Shown piece after piece: positions 33,040-44,544 of a stretch of 64,000 bases of DNA. A model generated the notes under the pieces. It had not been told where the DNA came from. It was given only the letters and a program-made list of their open reading frames with translations, and ran no database searches. The first letter of the stretch is position 1. The number at the start of each line of letters is the position of its first letter. The DNA comes from Isoetes taiwanensis (taxonomy: Eukaryota > Streptophyta > Lycopodiopsida > Isoetales > Isoetaceae), in assembly GCA_021234155.1 (NCBI GenBank), contig JAJEKV010000166.1:498324-562323 (forward strand). The letters run 5' to 3'. Both the position numbers and the translations under genes were made by a program.

Positions 33040-33545
33040 TCCCTAGCTCCATTTTGCTACGCATACCAGAGACTTCCATCTTAAAATGTTGGGTTTCTTA
33101 AAAGATTTAAGTAGATCTTCTGCCTCATTTGAACACCTAGCATGATTTAAAAGGTCAACACATCTGTAGTGATCTATATCTGGTGCAACAAGATAGTTTC
33201 TCATATGCTTATCTATTAGGCCAGCATAACAAAGCATCTGGGAATGGATCTGTTTGCCCGTTGCAAGTTATTTCAAGCCAGTGCAAGTATCCAGTAGAGC
33301 CAAGTTGTCATGCCCCATAATTGTGCAGGCTCCAATAATGGCTGTCTAGGATATTGCATTGTGCAAAATCATTCTATTAAATAATGCACATGCATCTCTC
33401 AGATTCTCACACTTTGTATACATCTTGATAAGAGCATTACAAATACTTAATGCTAAATGGAACTTCCTCTGAGTAATTTGAGCATGAAGAACTTTACCAA
33501 GATATTCACTACCCTGTAGACATCCAATCCCTTGGTACAAGAGTT
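33040..33545 (-). pseudogene. PPR protein C-terminal fragment
   Basis: On the minus strand, 33540-33346 reads LGKVLHAQITQRKFHLALSI then CNALIKMYTKCENLRDACAL, which is a PLS-type PPR block (the usual HAQI...NALI.MY.KCG..DA). After a stop where WTAIIGA is expected (Trp codon changed to TAG) and a frame change, 33237-33043 reads CYAGLIDKHMRNYLVAPDID, HYRCVDLLNHARCSNEAEDL and WKSLVCVA, matching the last PPR and E motif. These proteins act in organellar RNA editing or processing. The N-terminal repeats and the DYW end are missing. Confidence 0.75.
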
Positions 33546-34566
33546 TAACTTGGCATCATCACAGATATATAGTGCAATGTTTATACAATGAAGAACTAAG
33601 AAGCATCACTGTTTTCGAGCTTCTGTTTGTATAACTAAGGTGTCCCCAAAATAACAACTCAAAAAAGCATACGAGACTTTATCCTATTGGAAATTCAACA
33701 AGCCTTTGCATTTGGCTTGGTCTTTGAAGCCTTCCAACAAGTTTCCTCTTTGGGGTTTCTTAGAAACCAAAAATAAAATAATTTAAGACACCTTGGAAAT
33801 ATTCCTTAAGTTAAGCGCTTCATCTTTTGAAGAAGCTCTCATATTGAGATGAGACTACAACCTCCATCTACAACAACTACATATCTTCTACGTGCAAGCA
33901 ACATCCTTATTATAAAAAGCTATACTATTTAAACCTATTTAACTTCTAACTAGATATTACCTGAAAGCATTCATAAAAGAAACTTGGATGACTTTTATGG
34001 ATGGTGGATTAACACCTTTGGTAACTCACCGGCCTTTGTATCAAGGGAGATTGCATTGGAACTCGTCTTAAATCTATTTCAGAATTTATATTATTCGCAA
34101 AAGTATCATTTTGATGATGATGAAGCATCCTCAGTTATCGTTGATGCTACACCTGCAGTCGAGAACTCTAGTTGATGTTGATACATGTTATGAATAATCT
34201 CTAAATTAAATAACAATAAGAAGGAACTTGTGGAATCTATTGGACTTAGTAATTTTTAGAAAGACGTTCATGGTCAAGAAAAAGAAGTATATCCTAATAG
34301 TAATAGTAACCACTGGTTCGCTATTAACAATTTGCATTCTATTGTGAAATATTTAAATTAGGGTTGGAACATAAGAACATGTGGCATTAAATCATGGGCT
34401 CAACTCTAAGGCAATAAATTTCTTGGAATATTTAATTTAATCTATAACAGTGGGTGTGTAAGTACCCTAACAGTGTTTAATCCCTTAAAAATCAATAAGA
34501 CATTTTGTTTACTCCCATTCAAAAGTAAGACTGTTTACTCGATTGGGATCATCAGGCAATTTGTCT
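33546..34566. other. Upstream region of the UFSP2 gene, otherwise noncoding
   Basis: A 63-codon frame at 33984-34175 is unrecognised and AT-rich. The last few hundred bases are AT-rich and should hold the UFSP2 promoter, but no clear TATA box or other motif could be fixed. Confidence 0.4.
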
Positions 34567-37500
34567 ATGAGCCATAGCATGGCTTCTGTGAAGGTAGCAT
34601 GCGATCTACAGGGTTTAGGGCGCTCGAGCGAAGGCTTTCTATGGTTAATTGGTGCTGAGTGGATGCCGTTCACGATCATCTCTGCAATCCGTTGCTTGCA
34701 TTACGTTGGAGGGCATCCGTTGAAGCCCAATCTTCAAGAAGAAGCAGGTTTTACAATTTCTGCTGATTCTCTCTATTAGATTGGTAGATACATAAATGCT
34801 AGATGCAAGCAATTCTTTTTCCTCATTCCTGGTGTAATATGGCACTTGTAATCGTTTCACTTTTTGATCAGCGCATTAGATTTTGGAGGTATAGTTACAT
34901 TAGATGTATCTGCTTTGGGGACCAGTATACCTGTATTCTAGTTTCTCCTGCTTCATGACAAAGCAAAGTGGCAGAAGAGTGCCTACCAATTGATCTGGCA
35001 TGGACAAATTGTTTTTATTAGATTTTCTAATGTCCCTTTGATTAATTTCGAATTTTGCAGCTGCCTGCTTATTTGGAGAACTGTAGAAAAGGTGTTCTAG
35101 ATCATTACAAAATGTTGAAATGCACTTATTACAAATCTTGGTGCAGATGACTTGTCTATCCTCCTTCCCACTGGCCTACATATCATTGGTGCAATGGCCA
35201 ACTCTCATCACGATACTGCTGAAATTGCTAGGAAGGCAGAAAAGCTTCGCCAACTGTTGTCAATTTCTTCTGTCCAACAATCCAAAATTATAGTAGCTGT
35301 TGGAAGTGATAAATTGGAAACTTTGACCTTCTATTTATATGGATTGGGAGAACAATCTTATGAAATACTAGAAGGAGCGAGGGTTTCCCAAATTAGTTAT
35401 GGGAAGGATATATCTCTTCTTAGATGTCGTATGTGTCTCAGCCACTCAGTATATAGCGCTGGGACAGAAGGTATGCAGTCAGTTATTTGACCATTATAAT
35501 GGTAAATGTAAAATAACATGCTAAATTATTCTGTGTTAGATTACAGGAAACAAATCAATGAGATAGTTGATGGCATAATCTGCAATCTTACTGGTACAGA
35601 AATTGCCTTTGTAGCTAAGAACAAAGATGCTCCAAAAATCTTTTGGCCAGCACAAGTAGCAAGTCATAATGGGAGTGATCCTATTTCAAGTTTGATGAGC
35701 GATGCAACATTCATGACTGCAGGAGAATATGTTGTAAGTGTCTGGCACTTCTTTCTCTTTTCCGAATATATGTTTTTGAACAACTCTTATGAACAACTCT
35801 TCTGGAATTAGTGATAAATATGCTGTTGCTTGAGAAGCAATTAGTTTTGGCGTAGATGTGTTGTTGCTTGAGAAGTAATTAGGTTTAGCTTACAATAATG
35901 TAAATCAATAATGTATCTTGAAAATCATGCATCTATATCCTCCCCAATGATTATAGGGAACTATGGCATGGGAATATTTTGATACCTCATATGCTAGGCA
36001 TTTTAATGTAATGCATGTCTCTTCTCATGTGACAAATTAAATAACTGTTTTGTGCTAAGTAAGTAAACTTTGAAACATCTTTGTAAGACCCAAGTGGAAA
36101 TGAGAAATAGGAAGAGAAGTATTAGAAGACGTTCCTTCCATGTTGCCACTCAACAAACTAGCTGTCTTGCAATTGCAGCCGTATATGGACTGCCCGGTCA
36201 TGTATAACCAACTGGGCAGTGCCAGCCAGTGACAGTAAAGTGGTCTAGTTTTTCCATGGAGATTTTAACACATCAGAACATTTTTAAGCTTTGAATGTTT
36301 GCAGATTCCAGTACCACTTGACATAGAAATTCTAATAACGCGGTCAAAATCTGTGGATCATGTACCTGCCCCCATTTTGAAGTATATTCCAGGTAAATAT
36401 TCACGATTGAAGAGAATGTGATCAGCAAATCACGTCACATTAAATTGCTAAAGGTTTCCTTCCTTGTGTAGCACAAGGAACAAGTGTTGGACTTGTGAAG
36501 CTAGACCTTGACCTGTTATGTTTTGAACATTGCGAGTCTTCTATTTTACAATCTATAACATCCAAGATAATACCCTCCCTTTGTCGACAATTAAGAATTA
36601 TGGCGAAGACTCTTAAGCCTCAGGTAACAAGTTATGAATGCCTTTATGCATTTACCTTCCCTCGATACTAATTAAGGTGTCAAGGCCAGCTTCAACGATT
36701 TCATTTCTGCCCTCCTGGATTGTTGCATCCTGTTACTGTCTTTTACGATCTTCACCATGGTGAAGCGGAGGCTGGACTTTGTAAGTATTTGTTTCTCATT
36801 TCATATCAAAACTGTGGCTGTTACATAGAAGTATCTCATTAATTAAGACCCTTAAATGGGCTCCTTCGATCTGTTTGACAGTGGAAACAAGGAAACAGTT
36901 GCATCATAGACTGGGACTGCCAATGGACCGCCCACTTCTTTGCGTTGCCAATTCTTTGATATTTCACAAAGGAGACATGAAGTTAAGCCCTTCTGAAGGT
37001 AAAATGCACATAGAAGTTCTACCCCTGGGACAAGCTAATGATGTAGACATATTCTTCTTCTAAATGCAGGAAGCAAACGTTTGGTTGATGTTCATGTTGG
37101 CATCTCTACGTCAGGAGGTCTGTTATATGTATGTAGTTGTTGAAAGAACACAAAAGTGGTTTCTTAGCGTTGTTGGTTTGCCAGTCAATGGAGGGGAAAT
37201 AAGCACAATACAAGGATCCTATGAATATTATCATTACCTTCAGAATAGATGCGATGATACTGTATGCTACTATTCCTTAAGCTCTATTGGTTCTAAAAGT
37301 TTTTGGCATATTATTGAAGAATATATATGATTTTACTAGGGTTGGGGTTGTGCATACAGATCATTGCAGACCATTGTATCCTGGTTCAAACTTCAAAACT
37401 ACACAGATCTACCTGTACCTTCACATCGGTAATTGCATGCTCTTTTATTAATTGATTTAGGCATTTCCACTGGTCATTCAAATTCACATTGCATGGTTTG

Positions 37501-38174
37501 TTTTGTAGTGAGATTCAACAAATTCTTGTCGATATTGGAGATAAGGAAGCCTCGTTTGTCGGCTCACAGGAATGGATTGGTGCAATTGAGCTCAGTTTTG
37601 TCCTTGACAAGCTTCTTGGTGTATGCACAATTGTTTAGTTAACTTCATCTTGATTATTTATTTCCTTGAAGTGCCATGACTATGCATGATAAAGAGCTTT
37701 ATCCAGGATCTTTAGAATTATAGCATCAAACACCATATCTTCCTTTAACATGCTGACTTGCTTTTTCTTGCAGGTAACAAGTAAGATCTTAAATCTGCCC
37801 TCTGGAGCAGATATGCCTGAGAAGTGTAGGGACTTAGCAGCACACTTTAGAACTCAAGGCACACCTGTTATGATTGGTCAGTTTGCTTTAAGTTAAGAAA
37901 GGTATGTTTTTATGAAACTAAAATCTCTTAATCTTTCCATATAGGTGGGGGAGTGTTGGCATATACTCTATTGGGTGTCCATTATAATGAGCACACCGGT
38001 GACTGCGCCTTTCTTATTTTAGACCCACATTACACTGGCAAGGATGACTTAAAGATGATTCATAATGGGGGTTGGTGTGCTTGGAAGAAAGCAGTCAGCA
38101 CTACAGGCAAAGAATTTTTCTTGCGGAATAAGTTCTACAACCTTGTTTTGCCACAACGACCAATGACCGTATAA
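34567..38174 (+). CDS. UFSP2: UFM1-specific protease 2 (UFSP2), 13 exons
   Basis: A cysteine protease (peptidase family C78) that matures UFM1 and removes it from target proteins. Exons: 34567-34747, 35147-35470, 35540-35733, 36305-36392, 36472-36623, about 36678-36780, 36882-36998, 37070-37117, about 37184-37261, 37340-37428, 37509-37620, 37774-37876, 37945-38174; about 600 residues, the size usual for plant UFSP2. Signatures: N-terminal FLWLIG...[12 protein letters not shown], then [27 protein letters not shown], the catalytic Cys in [30 protein letters not shown] and the catalytic Asp/His in DPHYTG, ending [10 protein letters not shown]-stop. All catalytic residues are present and most splice phases match. 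Two joins are irregular: exon 5/6 is off by one base, and exon 8/9 lacks a clean acceptor. The start could also be the ATG at 34579. Confidence 0.9.
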
Positions 38175-38341
38175 AGGAACATTTCATGGAACATACTTTT
38201 TGTAGCAAAGAGCATTTTGCGGAACAAATTGTATTGAGTGTCGCCTTCCTCTTCCTCTAGTTATAGGGGAGGGTCGCCAATAGTGGACCATAACCCAGTT
38301 GTGAATCATACAAAAGTAGATCAAATTCTCCAATAGTGGAT

Positions 38342-38465
38342 CTATTAAGATTTGGAACCTTGTGCTTGAAAGCGCTTAACAGCCTGCTGATCAGAAGGAG
38401 GGATCACCAATACATAGGTAGCTCCTGAAATCTCTCGGAGGTTCTATTGCCTGTTTGCCTGTATT
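38342..38465 (-). repeat. LTR fragment (left copy)
   Basis: Partner of the repeat at 41362. The differences over the first 91 bases are almost all C/T transitions, consistent with deamination of a methylated repeat. The match ends after 'attgcctgttt'. Confidence 0.55.
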
Positions 38466-39034
38466 TACCGGAGGCAATAGACTACAACAAATTGAAATCC
38501 TCCAGGCACCAAGGGGTAGTTTTCGTTTTACACACACCCCCCAAAGCTTTTCAGGCCCTTTTTTTCATGTTTTCAACACTTTCCGATGCCTTTTATTCAT
38601 TTTTTTCATGTTTTTCCGTCATCTGTAATTTTCCGGTGGTGGTTTCCGGTGGCTGTAAACCAAAAGTCTCCCCCCACCAAGAAGACAGTAGGCACGGCCA
38701 CATTAAGGGTGGCCACATGTGACTGTTCCGGTTTCACCGGAAGGAGTTTCCCCCAAAAAAATGGAGGTGGAGGCCTCCGATTGATGTCGGAGGGGAGGGC
38801 GTCGAAGATCGCATGTGGCCACCCCTATTGTGATATTTTATTACCCCCCTCCTCCATTTACGTTTCCCTCCCCCTCAAACTAGAGCCAAAACCCCAATAT
38901 CTATTCCCCTTGCATCTTGAAGGCAACTGATTCGTTGGCCTCTGCTTAGACCCATTCTTTGAAATTGCAAAGGAGCAGTCATATTGTCATACTGCCAAAC
39001 TGTGGGTATACATAAAGAATAAGAGCCCTCTGTA

Positions 39035-39945
39035 ACGACTGCCACGTGACCAAGTTTCTACTCCATATCCATCATATTTCCCATCAACCCAATCTCCCTT
39101 ATACCGTCCACTCACGTAGAAATAATAGACACCTTTTTAGACACCATTTCATGAGCAACGGCCTTTATAAAGTTCCCCCAAATAGACATCGCCATTGCCG
39201 AATTCCTGCACTCCCTCTCCATAGAACTTGCCCTTTTTTTTTTTTTTTCAATTTTGGACTTAGAACCAATGGACCATGTCACTCCAGGACTGCCATTTTC
39301 TGTTTATCCTTTTCATCTCTATAGAAAGCAATCCCCAAAGTCCTTAAACATAAATTGCTGAGACAACTTTGCACAAGCACGGATCTGAGCACATTACAGA
39401 GCCCGCCTGCCCTTTTGCCTTCTGAACGGCTTTGCCCTTTTGCCTTATGAACAACATCACTTGCTTTATTCACACGGCCATCAACACATGGCACTTCTAA
39501 TGCTCTCTTTGCTGCATACCTAGCTTCCTGAATAACATTTAGAACTTTGCATGACTCATAGCAGATGATGAACCAGAAGCTGGATTCAGTGTGCTAGGAA
39601 CTTGTAATGAGCCAAAGTGCCAATGACCTACCTTGGTCTTTCCATTTCTGAACCAAGCCCTTGCTTTTTCCCTTCATGCTATGCACCTTCATAGAGATGG
39701 CCATTGGCAAAATGATATACACCACATCCATGCATTTTATCTGCTGCCATCCTCACAAGTTTGAACACCATATCCATGGCTCTGCCCATTTGACCATTCT
39801 CCTAAATATACATCACCTGTATAATATAAAACCGATAAACACCATAATCATCACGCACACCGTTTCTATATTGCCCTCTGTTGGCTACAGCTTGCATCTA
39901 CCAGTTCTGATCATACATGCCTTGTCGCATTCAAAAGCGGAGGCT
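39035..39945 (-). pseudogene. MORN-repeat protein fragments, left arm, exon order scrambled
   Basis: Minus strand, from high to low coordinates: an intron-like start, then MORN repeats (the antisense of the right arm), the Ala-rich C-terminal region, a 3' region and a poly(A) run (39248-39234 read as A). Directly after the A run comes an earlier part of the same gene: GKFYGEGVQEFGNGDVYLGE, then YKGDWVDGKYDGYGVETWSR down to about 39040. MORN motifs (YxGxWxxGxxHGxG) bind membranes or serve as scaffolds. In a normal gene the second piece would precede the first, so the exon order is inverted by rearrangement. Stops (for example after GRCS) show that it is dead. Confidence 0.7.
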
Positions 39946-40859
39946 CTATCTTGACATCTCCATGGATTTCTCTTTATTTCTTGAAGGTTTCCTTGATCCC
40001 TGTAACGCAGACTCCTTGATGCAAATTGACAAGAAACCATACCACTGCAAATTTTCCCCACAGCATTATTTTTGAAGATTTGTGCAATTTAAAAGAGTAG
40101 CTACATCCTTCCCATGTAAAACCGGCTATTGAGTAAGGGCCTTTGCTTTTGAATGCGACAAGGCATGTATGATCAGAACTGGTAGATGCAAGCTGCAGCC
40201 AGCAGAGGCAATATAGAAAAGATGTGCATGATGATTATGGTGTTTATCGATTTTATACAGGTGATATATATTCAGGAGAATGGTCAAATGTTTAGAGCCA
40301 TGAATATGGTGTTCAAACTTGCGAGGATGGCAGCAGATAAAATGCATGGATATGGTGTATATCGTTTTGCCAATGGTCATCTCTATGAAGGTGCATGGCA
40401 TGAAGGGAAAAAGCAAGGGCTTGGTTTGTGTACCTTCAGAAATGGAAAGACCAAGGCAGGCTATTGGCACTTTGGCTCATTACAAGTTTCTAGCACACTG
40501 AATCCATCGCCTGCTTCATCATCTGCTGTGAGTCATGCAAAAGTTCTAAACGTTGTTCAGGAAGCTAGGCGTGCATCAAAGAGAGCACTGGAAGTGCCAC
40601 GTGTTGATGACCATGTGAATAAAGCAGATGCTGTGGGCACCTATTGCACGAGTTGCTGCAGTTAGAGTTGTTGCAGATCAAAGCTGTTCAGAAGGCAAAA
40701 GGGTAGGCTCTATAATGTTCTCAGAGCCGTGTTTGCGCAGAGTTGTCTCAGCAATTGACTTTGGGGATTGCTTTCTATGAGATGAAAAGGATAAAAAGAA
40801 AAATGGCAATCTTGTAGTGACATGGTCCATTGGTTCTAAGTCCAAAATTGAAAAAAAAA
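39234..40859. repeat. Large inverted repeat (two arms of about 0.7 kb, 188-base spacer)
   Basis: 39234-39947 and 40136-40859 are reverse complements of each other over their full length with scattered differences; each arm ends outward in a T15 or A9 run followed or preceded by caattttggac/gtccaaaattg. The spacer 39948-40135 is unique. Any transcript through it would fold into a long near-perfect hairpin of MORN-gene sequence. Confidence 0.85.
40136..40790 (+). pseudogene. MORN-repeat protein fragment, right arm
   Basis: Plus strand: an intron-like lead ending in ccagcag, then QYRKDVHDDYGVYRFYTGDI and YSGEWSN with a stop, then after a frame change HGYGVYRFANGHLYEGAWHE and GKKQGLGLCTFRNGKTKAGY. 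The tail contains VVQEARRASKRALEVPRVDD-HVNKA, which is the conserved end of the plant MORN family sometimes labelled 'SET7/9-like'. Frameshifts and the absence of the 5' half make it a pseudogene. It is an almost exact inverted copy of 39234-39947. Confidence 0.75.
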
Positions 40860-41361
40860 GAAAAGAGAGAAAAAAAATATATGGAAGGCTTCATGTTTGC
40901 CAAATATTGCTTTCTTGCTCTCAAGATCATCACCCCAGAAATCCGTGTATGTACTGCCACAAATCAGCACACCAGACGACTCAGAAGGCCTCCTTGTTTT
41001 GTTGCCCCAAAGTCTCCGACTCAGAGGAAAGGCAATCCTGCCTCTTTTGCTGCATTTGCTTTTGCAAGATCACCATAGATCTTCCTCATTTAAAGATCAC
41101 CGTAGATCTTTACACCATTAGGTTCGTCCTCTTTCTAAGATCTACCGAGGTTGTAGCTTCAAGCCACACTTCAAAATTTCCTATTCTGAATCCCCACCAG
41201 CTTCCTCGCTGGACTTTTCAAAACCAAGATCCTCTTGATTTACCGAGGCTGTAGCTTTAAGCCACGATTCATAATTTTCTATTCTGAATCTCCCACAGAT
41301 CTCACAAAAAGTGAGTTCTTGAGTGGTTTGTCTCAAGAACACTTTTCTCGCTCTGATACCA

Positions 41362-41725
41362 TGTTAAGATTTGGAATCTTGTGCTTGAAAGCGCTTAATA
41401 GCCTGCCGATCAGAAGGAGGGATCACCAATATATAGGTAGCTCCTGAAATCTCACCCCTGCCACGTCTAATCCACATCTATTGCCTGTTTTCAACAAGAC
41501 CAATCCATAATTATTTTATCAATTGGATGAAGTGGATAAAAAATGGAGATTTAATCTTAACCATTAAACCTTATCCACAATTGGAGCATTCAATGATTCT
41601 TTCTCCAACTTTTTGAAAAAGAATTTGTATAATACCTCTTCTTAATCACGTAATCTAATTGACAAAATTACTTTATTCTTGACCTTCCTTGACCATGGCT
41701 TTCAATTGGTCCACTATTGGTGCAC
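41362..41725 (-). repeat. LTR (right copy), Copia-like, outer limit uncertain
   Basis: Starts (on plus) tgttaagatttggaatcttg, immediately beside a primer-binding site at 41350-41361. The first 91 bases match 38342-38432, and a shared 'tctattgcctgttt' follows after a gap. Beyond that the two copies diverge, so 41725 is only a guess for the other end. Confidence 0.5.
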
Positions 41726-44544
41726 CCCATATGCAATTGTTATTACATTTTTCAAGGGATGGGAGACTTTCCCATCATTCTAGAAAGGGAACCATAATAT
41801 GCACCTAATATTGTTCCAATAGGACAACTTGATATGCAAACTCTCAAAAACATTTACCCAACTTTTCCCATAAATATAGTGACCTCAAACTGAAATTGAT
41901 TTATGATCAAATTTTTGCACTATACTATAAAAGGCAGACTAATCCTCGTCAATATTTCTATGCATGTCCCATATTCTATTTACAAATAATGCATGGTGGG
42001 TGGTGTCAATTCTCTCTTGAACCCTACATATGTGAAAGACCACATTTGTTGCATGTATCTAAGCACATGTCTTGGTTTTCTTTATGTTTGACTAAGCACC
42101 TTGGTTTTCTTTATGTTTGACTAAGTACCTGTCAACTCTTTGGTTTGATGTTTGACGACTCCAATTTTTTTTTTTTCCAATGGACCTATATTTTTGCTTT
42201 AAGAGGCTCATCTATCTACCATTTTTAGGAGGTGACAATTCTAATTTTTACTGGATCCTCTCTGCCATGTCCAAATATCTTGCTGCCAATGAGTCTATAA
42301 ATGCAATTGTTGATTGACATGTATATTTTCCTTAAGGATTCCAATCACCTAATTAAGGATTACCATTCTTTGGATCACATAGAACACTAGGAGCATCATT
42401 AATTCTCAGAATTGGGGATTGATAGAAATGATTAGAAGATGTCTAACCAAAAATATAAAGTAGAGTGTGAGCTTGCTTGTTTTCATTCATATATAAAGCA
42501 GTGTCAATTTTCCAAACTTTTCCTATTTATTTGATGCTATTTATTTGAGACAAGCTCCTGCTGACACGTGGTGGTCAATTCCTCAACCCAACCAACCGAC
42601 TGTTATGAAAAGCAATATTAAAACATAATAAATGCAATGACGTCATGGTGCAAAAAATCCATTGATCTTCATATTTCTTGCTCTGCAATCAATCCCATGT
42701 TGGGAGTGAGGCGCGCCCTGCAAGCATGGCTCATAGTGGCCCTTGACCTTGGCGTGAGCGTGGAGGCTGCTGGCGTTTTCACCGCCATCGCGAGAGAAGC
42801 GATAAACCAGTTGTTGCGGTGAAGTCGGCCATTTGTCCGGAACATGAGCTTGTGGATTGTGATGAAAAACAAAATCGGGGTGGCTTGATGGATTATGCTT
42901 CGAGTTTATAATCCACAACGGTGGCCCCGGATTGGAGGGCGATTATCTTTACCGAGCCCAAATGGGGCAGCTGCGTTGAAAACGAGGGTACATTTTTCAT
43001 TTTATTTTTACGTTTGATTGTCCTTAAACATTTACAATATCAAAGAGTATTTGAACACGAAAAATTCGAGTTGCAATGATTGATGGGTTTGAGGGCGTTC
43101 CTCCAGATGGATGATAATTCCCTTCAAAAGGCGGTTGCAAACCAGACCGTGGAGTGTAGCAATTGAAATTTTGGGGTTCTAGATTTTCATCGTACCAAGG
43201 GGTAAGAACTTTCGCAAGGCTTAATAAGTTAGATCAAATGAAAATTTCTGCCAAAATTTTACATTCGAGCCATATTAATTGTGTGAAATAAATCATTGCG
43301 GGGAGTCTTCACCTGCGGGAATGTGGCACTTATTTGGATCATGGTGTAGTAGCAGTTAGGGTATGGATCAAGATGGTCTTGATTCTTTGGATTGTGAAAA
43401 AATCCATGGGAGGCGTTTGGGGAGAAAATGGATACATCGAATTCAAAGAAACATTGGGATGCCATATGGAAAATATTGCATTGCAATTGAACCTTCATAT
43501 CCGTGAAGAGTGCTCCAAGATCGATAGCATTGCCCAAAAGCTTTCAGCTCTCATTGGCATGGCAACGGAATGAGAGCATCCCGAAAACACAAGGGTCTTT
43601 TTTTTTCATTAACCCGCTTTCTTTGGTTAAATTGAAGTTATGGCAAGCGTATTGCTCATTCATTCAAGTGGGCCTCTGTTAGAATTTACAGCTTTTACAT
43701 GATGGGTCTCCTCTTTGTGGATCCGAAATGTCGTTTTTTAGCTTAATTATTTTAATCCTCCATCATCTCCTTTTTCGAGACAGGCGAATACTCCAACACA
43801 AATCTTCCCCGCGAATAGCCTTATTCTTTCTTTTACGCCACTTTATTCTAGCGAGTAAAGTGCCACTACTAGCCTTTGCCTCAAATTCCTTTAAAATCGA
43901 TGCGGTTTGACCCGGTTGTTGCAGATTCTATGGTCGCCCTAATCTCCCGGATTAGTTTTGGCTCGCCCTAGATCTCAACCTAAATCTTGATCTAGGCATA
44001 GAAAGCGATGACTCGCTGTCTAACTTTGGAAGTGGGGCTCTCTTCTTTTTCGCATTTTCTGAAACTTTTTTTTCTCGATATTTTTCTATTACTGCGTTGG
44101 AAATGGCATTTGTTGGGATGTGTTTTTTTCTTCCTTCTTTGTAGTGTATGTTATCGTGGTGCGTTTTTGGGCTATGTTGTACCCTTTTATGCATTGTACT
44201 GATTGTGTGACTATATGTCTTCTCGGATAGTCCGGGCCATGCCCTCAAAATGAAATGAAGGTGACTATATTTCTAGCTCTGCATGTGATCATGGTTAAGA
44301 AAGAAGTGATGGGCATCGAAATGAAGGCGACTCTATATTTCTAGCTCGAACGACCCATTGTAGCATCCTTCATCATGGCGTGAGCTCTTCTAGCTCATAA
44401 TGAAACCAGGAGGAGCAACACTTCGGCACAGGATCTTTGCTTTGAAGCAAAGCTTGTGATTGTGCCATTGCCTCAGCTTGCAACAACGAGTTTTTTCACC
44501 GAATATGAATTGTGACGATTAAAGTGTGATGTATGGGGGGATGG
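41726..44544. other. AT-rich noncoding stretch with small unproven frames
   Basis: A tandem array of a ~30-base unit (cttggttttctttatgtttg, then actaag) lies at 42065-42130. Small frames at 42637-42822 (61 codons, MTSWCKKSIDLHIS...) and 43334-43573 (79 codons) have no known motif and no context. A duplicated phrase aatgaagg-gact-tatatttctagctc occurs near 44250-44350. The rest is AT-rich with nothing further visible. Confidence 0.45.

Larger units (their letters stand above)
38342..41725 (-). mobile_element. LTR-flanked unit carrying MORN gene pieces (Copia-type ends)
   Basis: A direct repeat of about 91 bases starts at ttaagatttggaa (38344 and 41364); it differs by a few transitions. At the right copy, the bases just before it are gctctgatacca (41350-41361), the reverse complement of TGGTATCAGAGC, the primer-binding site of plant Copia elements. 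So a minus-strand LTR ends at 41362 and a primer-binding site follows. The left copy is flanked by unrelated sequence, as expected for the outer edge of a 3' LTR. Between them there is no gag-pol, but two MORN-protein fragments. The left LTR is recognisable only to about 38465 and no target duplication was found, so the unit's outer limits are uncertain. Confidence 0.45.

Noticed and set aside
38700-38828. Inverted repeat gggtggccacatg ... catgtggccaccc as a regulatory hairpin or terminator
   Set aside because: The arms are 13 bases and about 100 bases apart in C-rich sequence with no gene attached; it is more likely an incidental or decayed repeat.
38274-41722. Terminal inverted repeat ccaatagtggacc ... 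ggtccactattgg suggesting a DNA transposon
   Set aside because: The match is only about 13-15 bases, a second ccaatagtgga lies at 38331, and the LTR plus primer-binding site explain the boundaries better. It remains a possible alternative.
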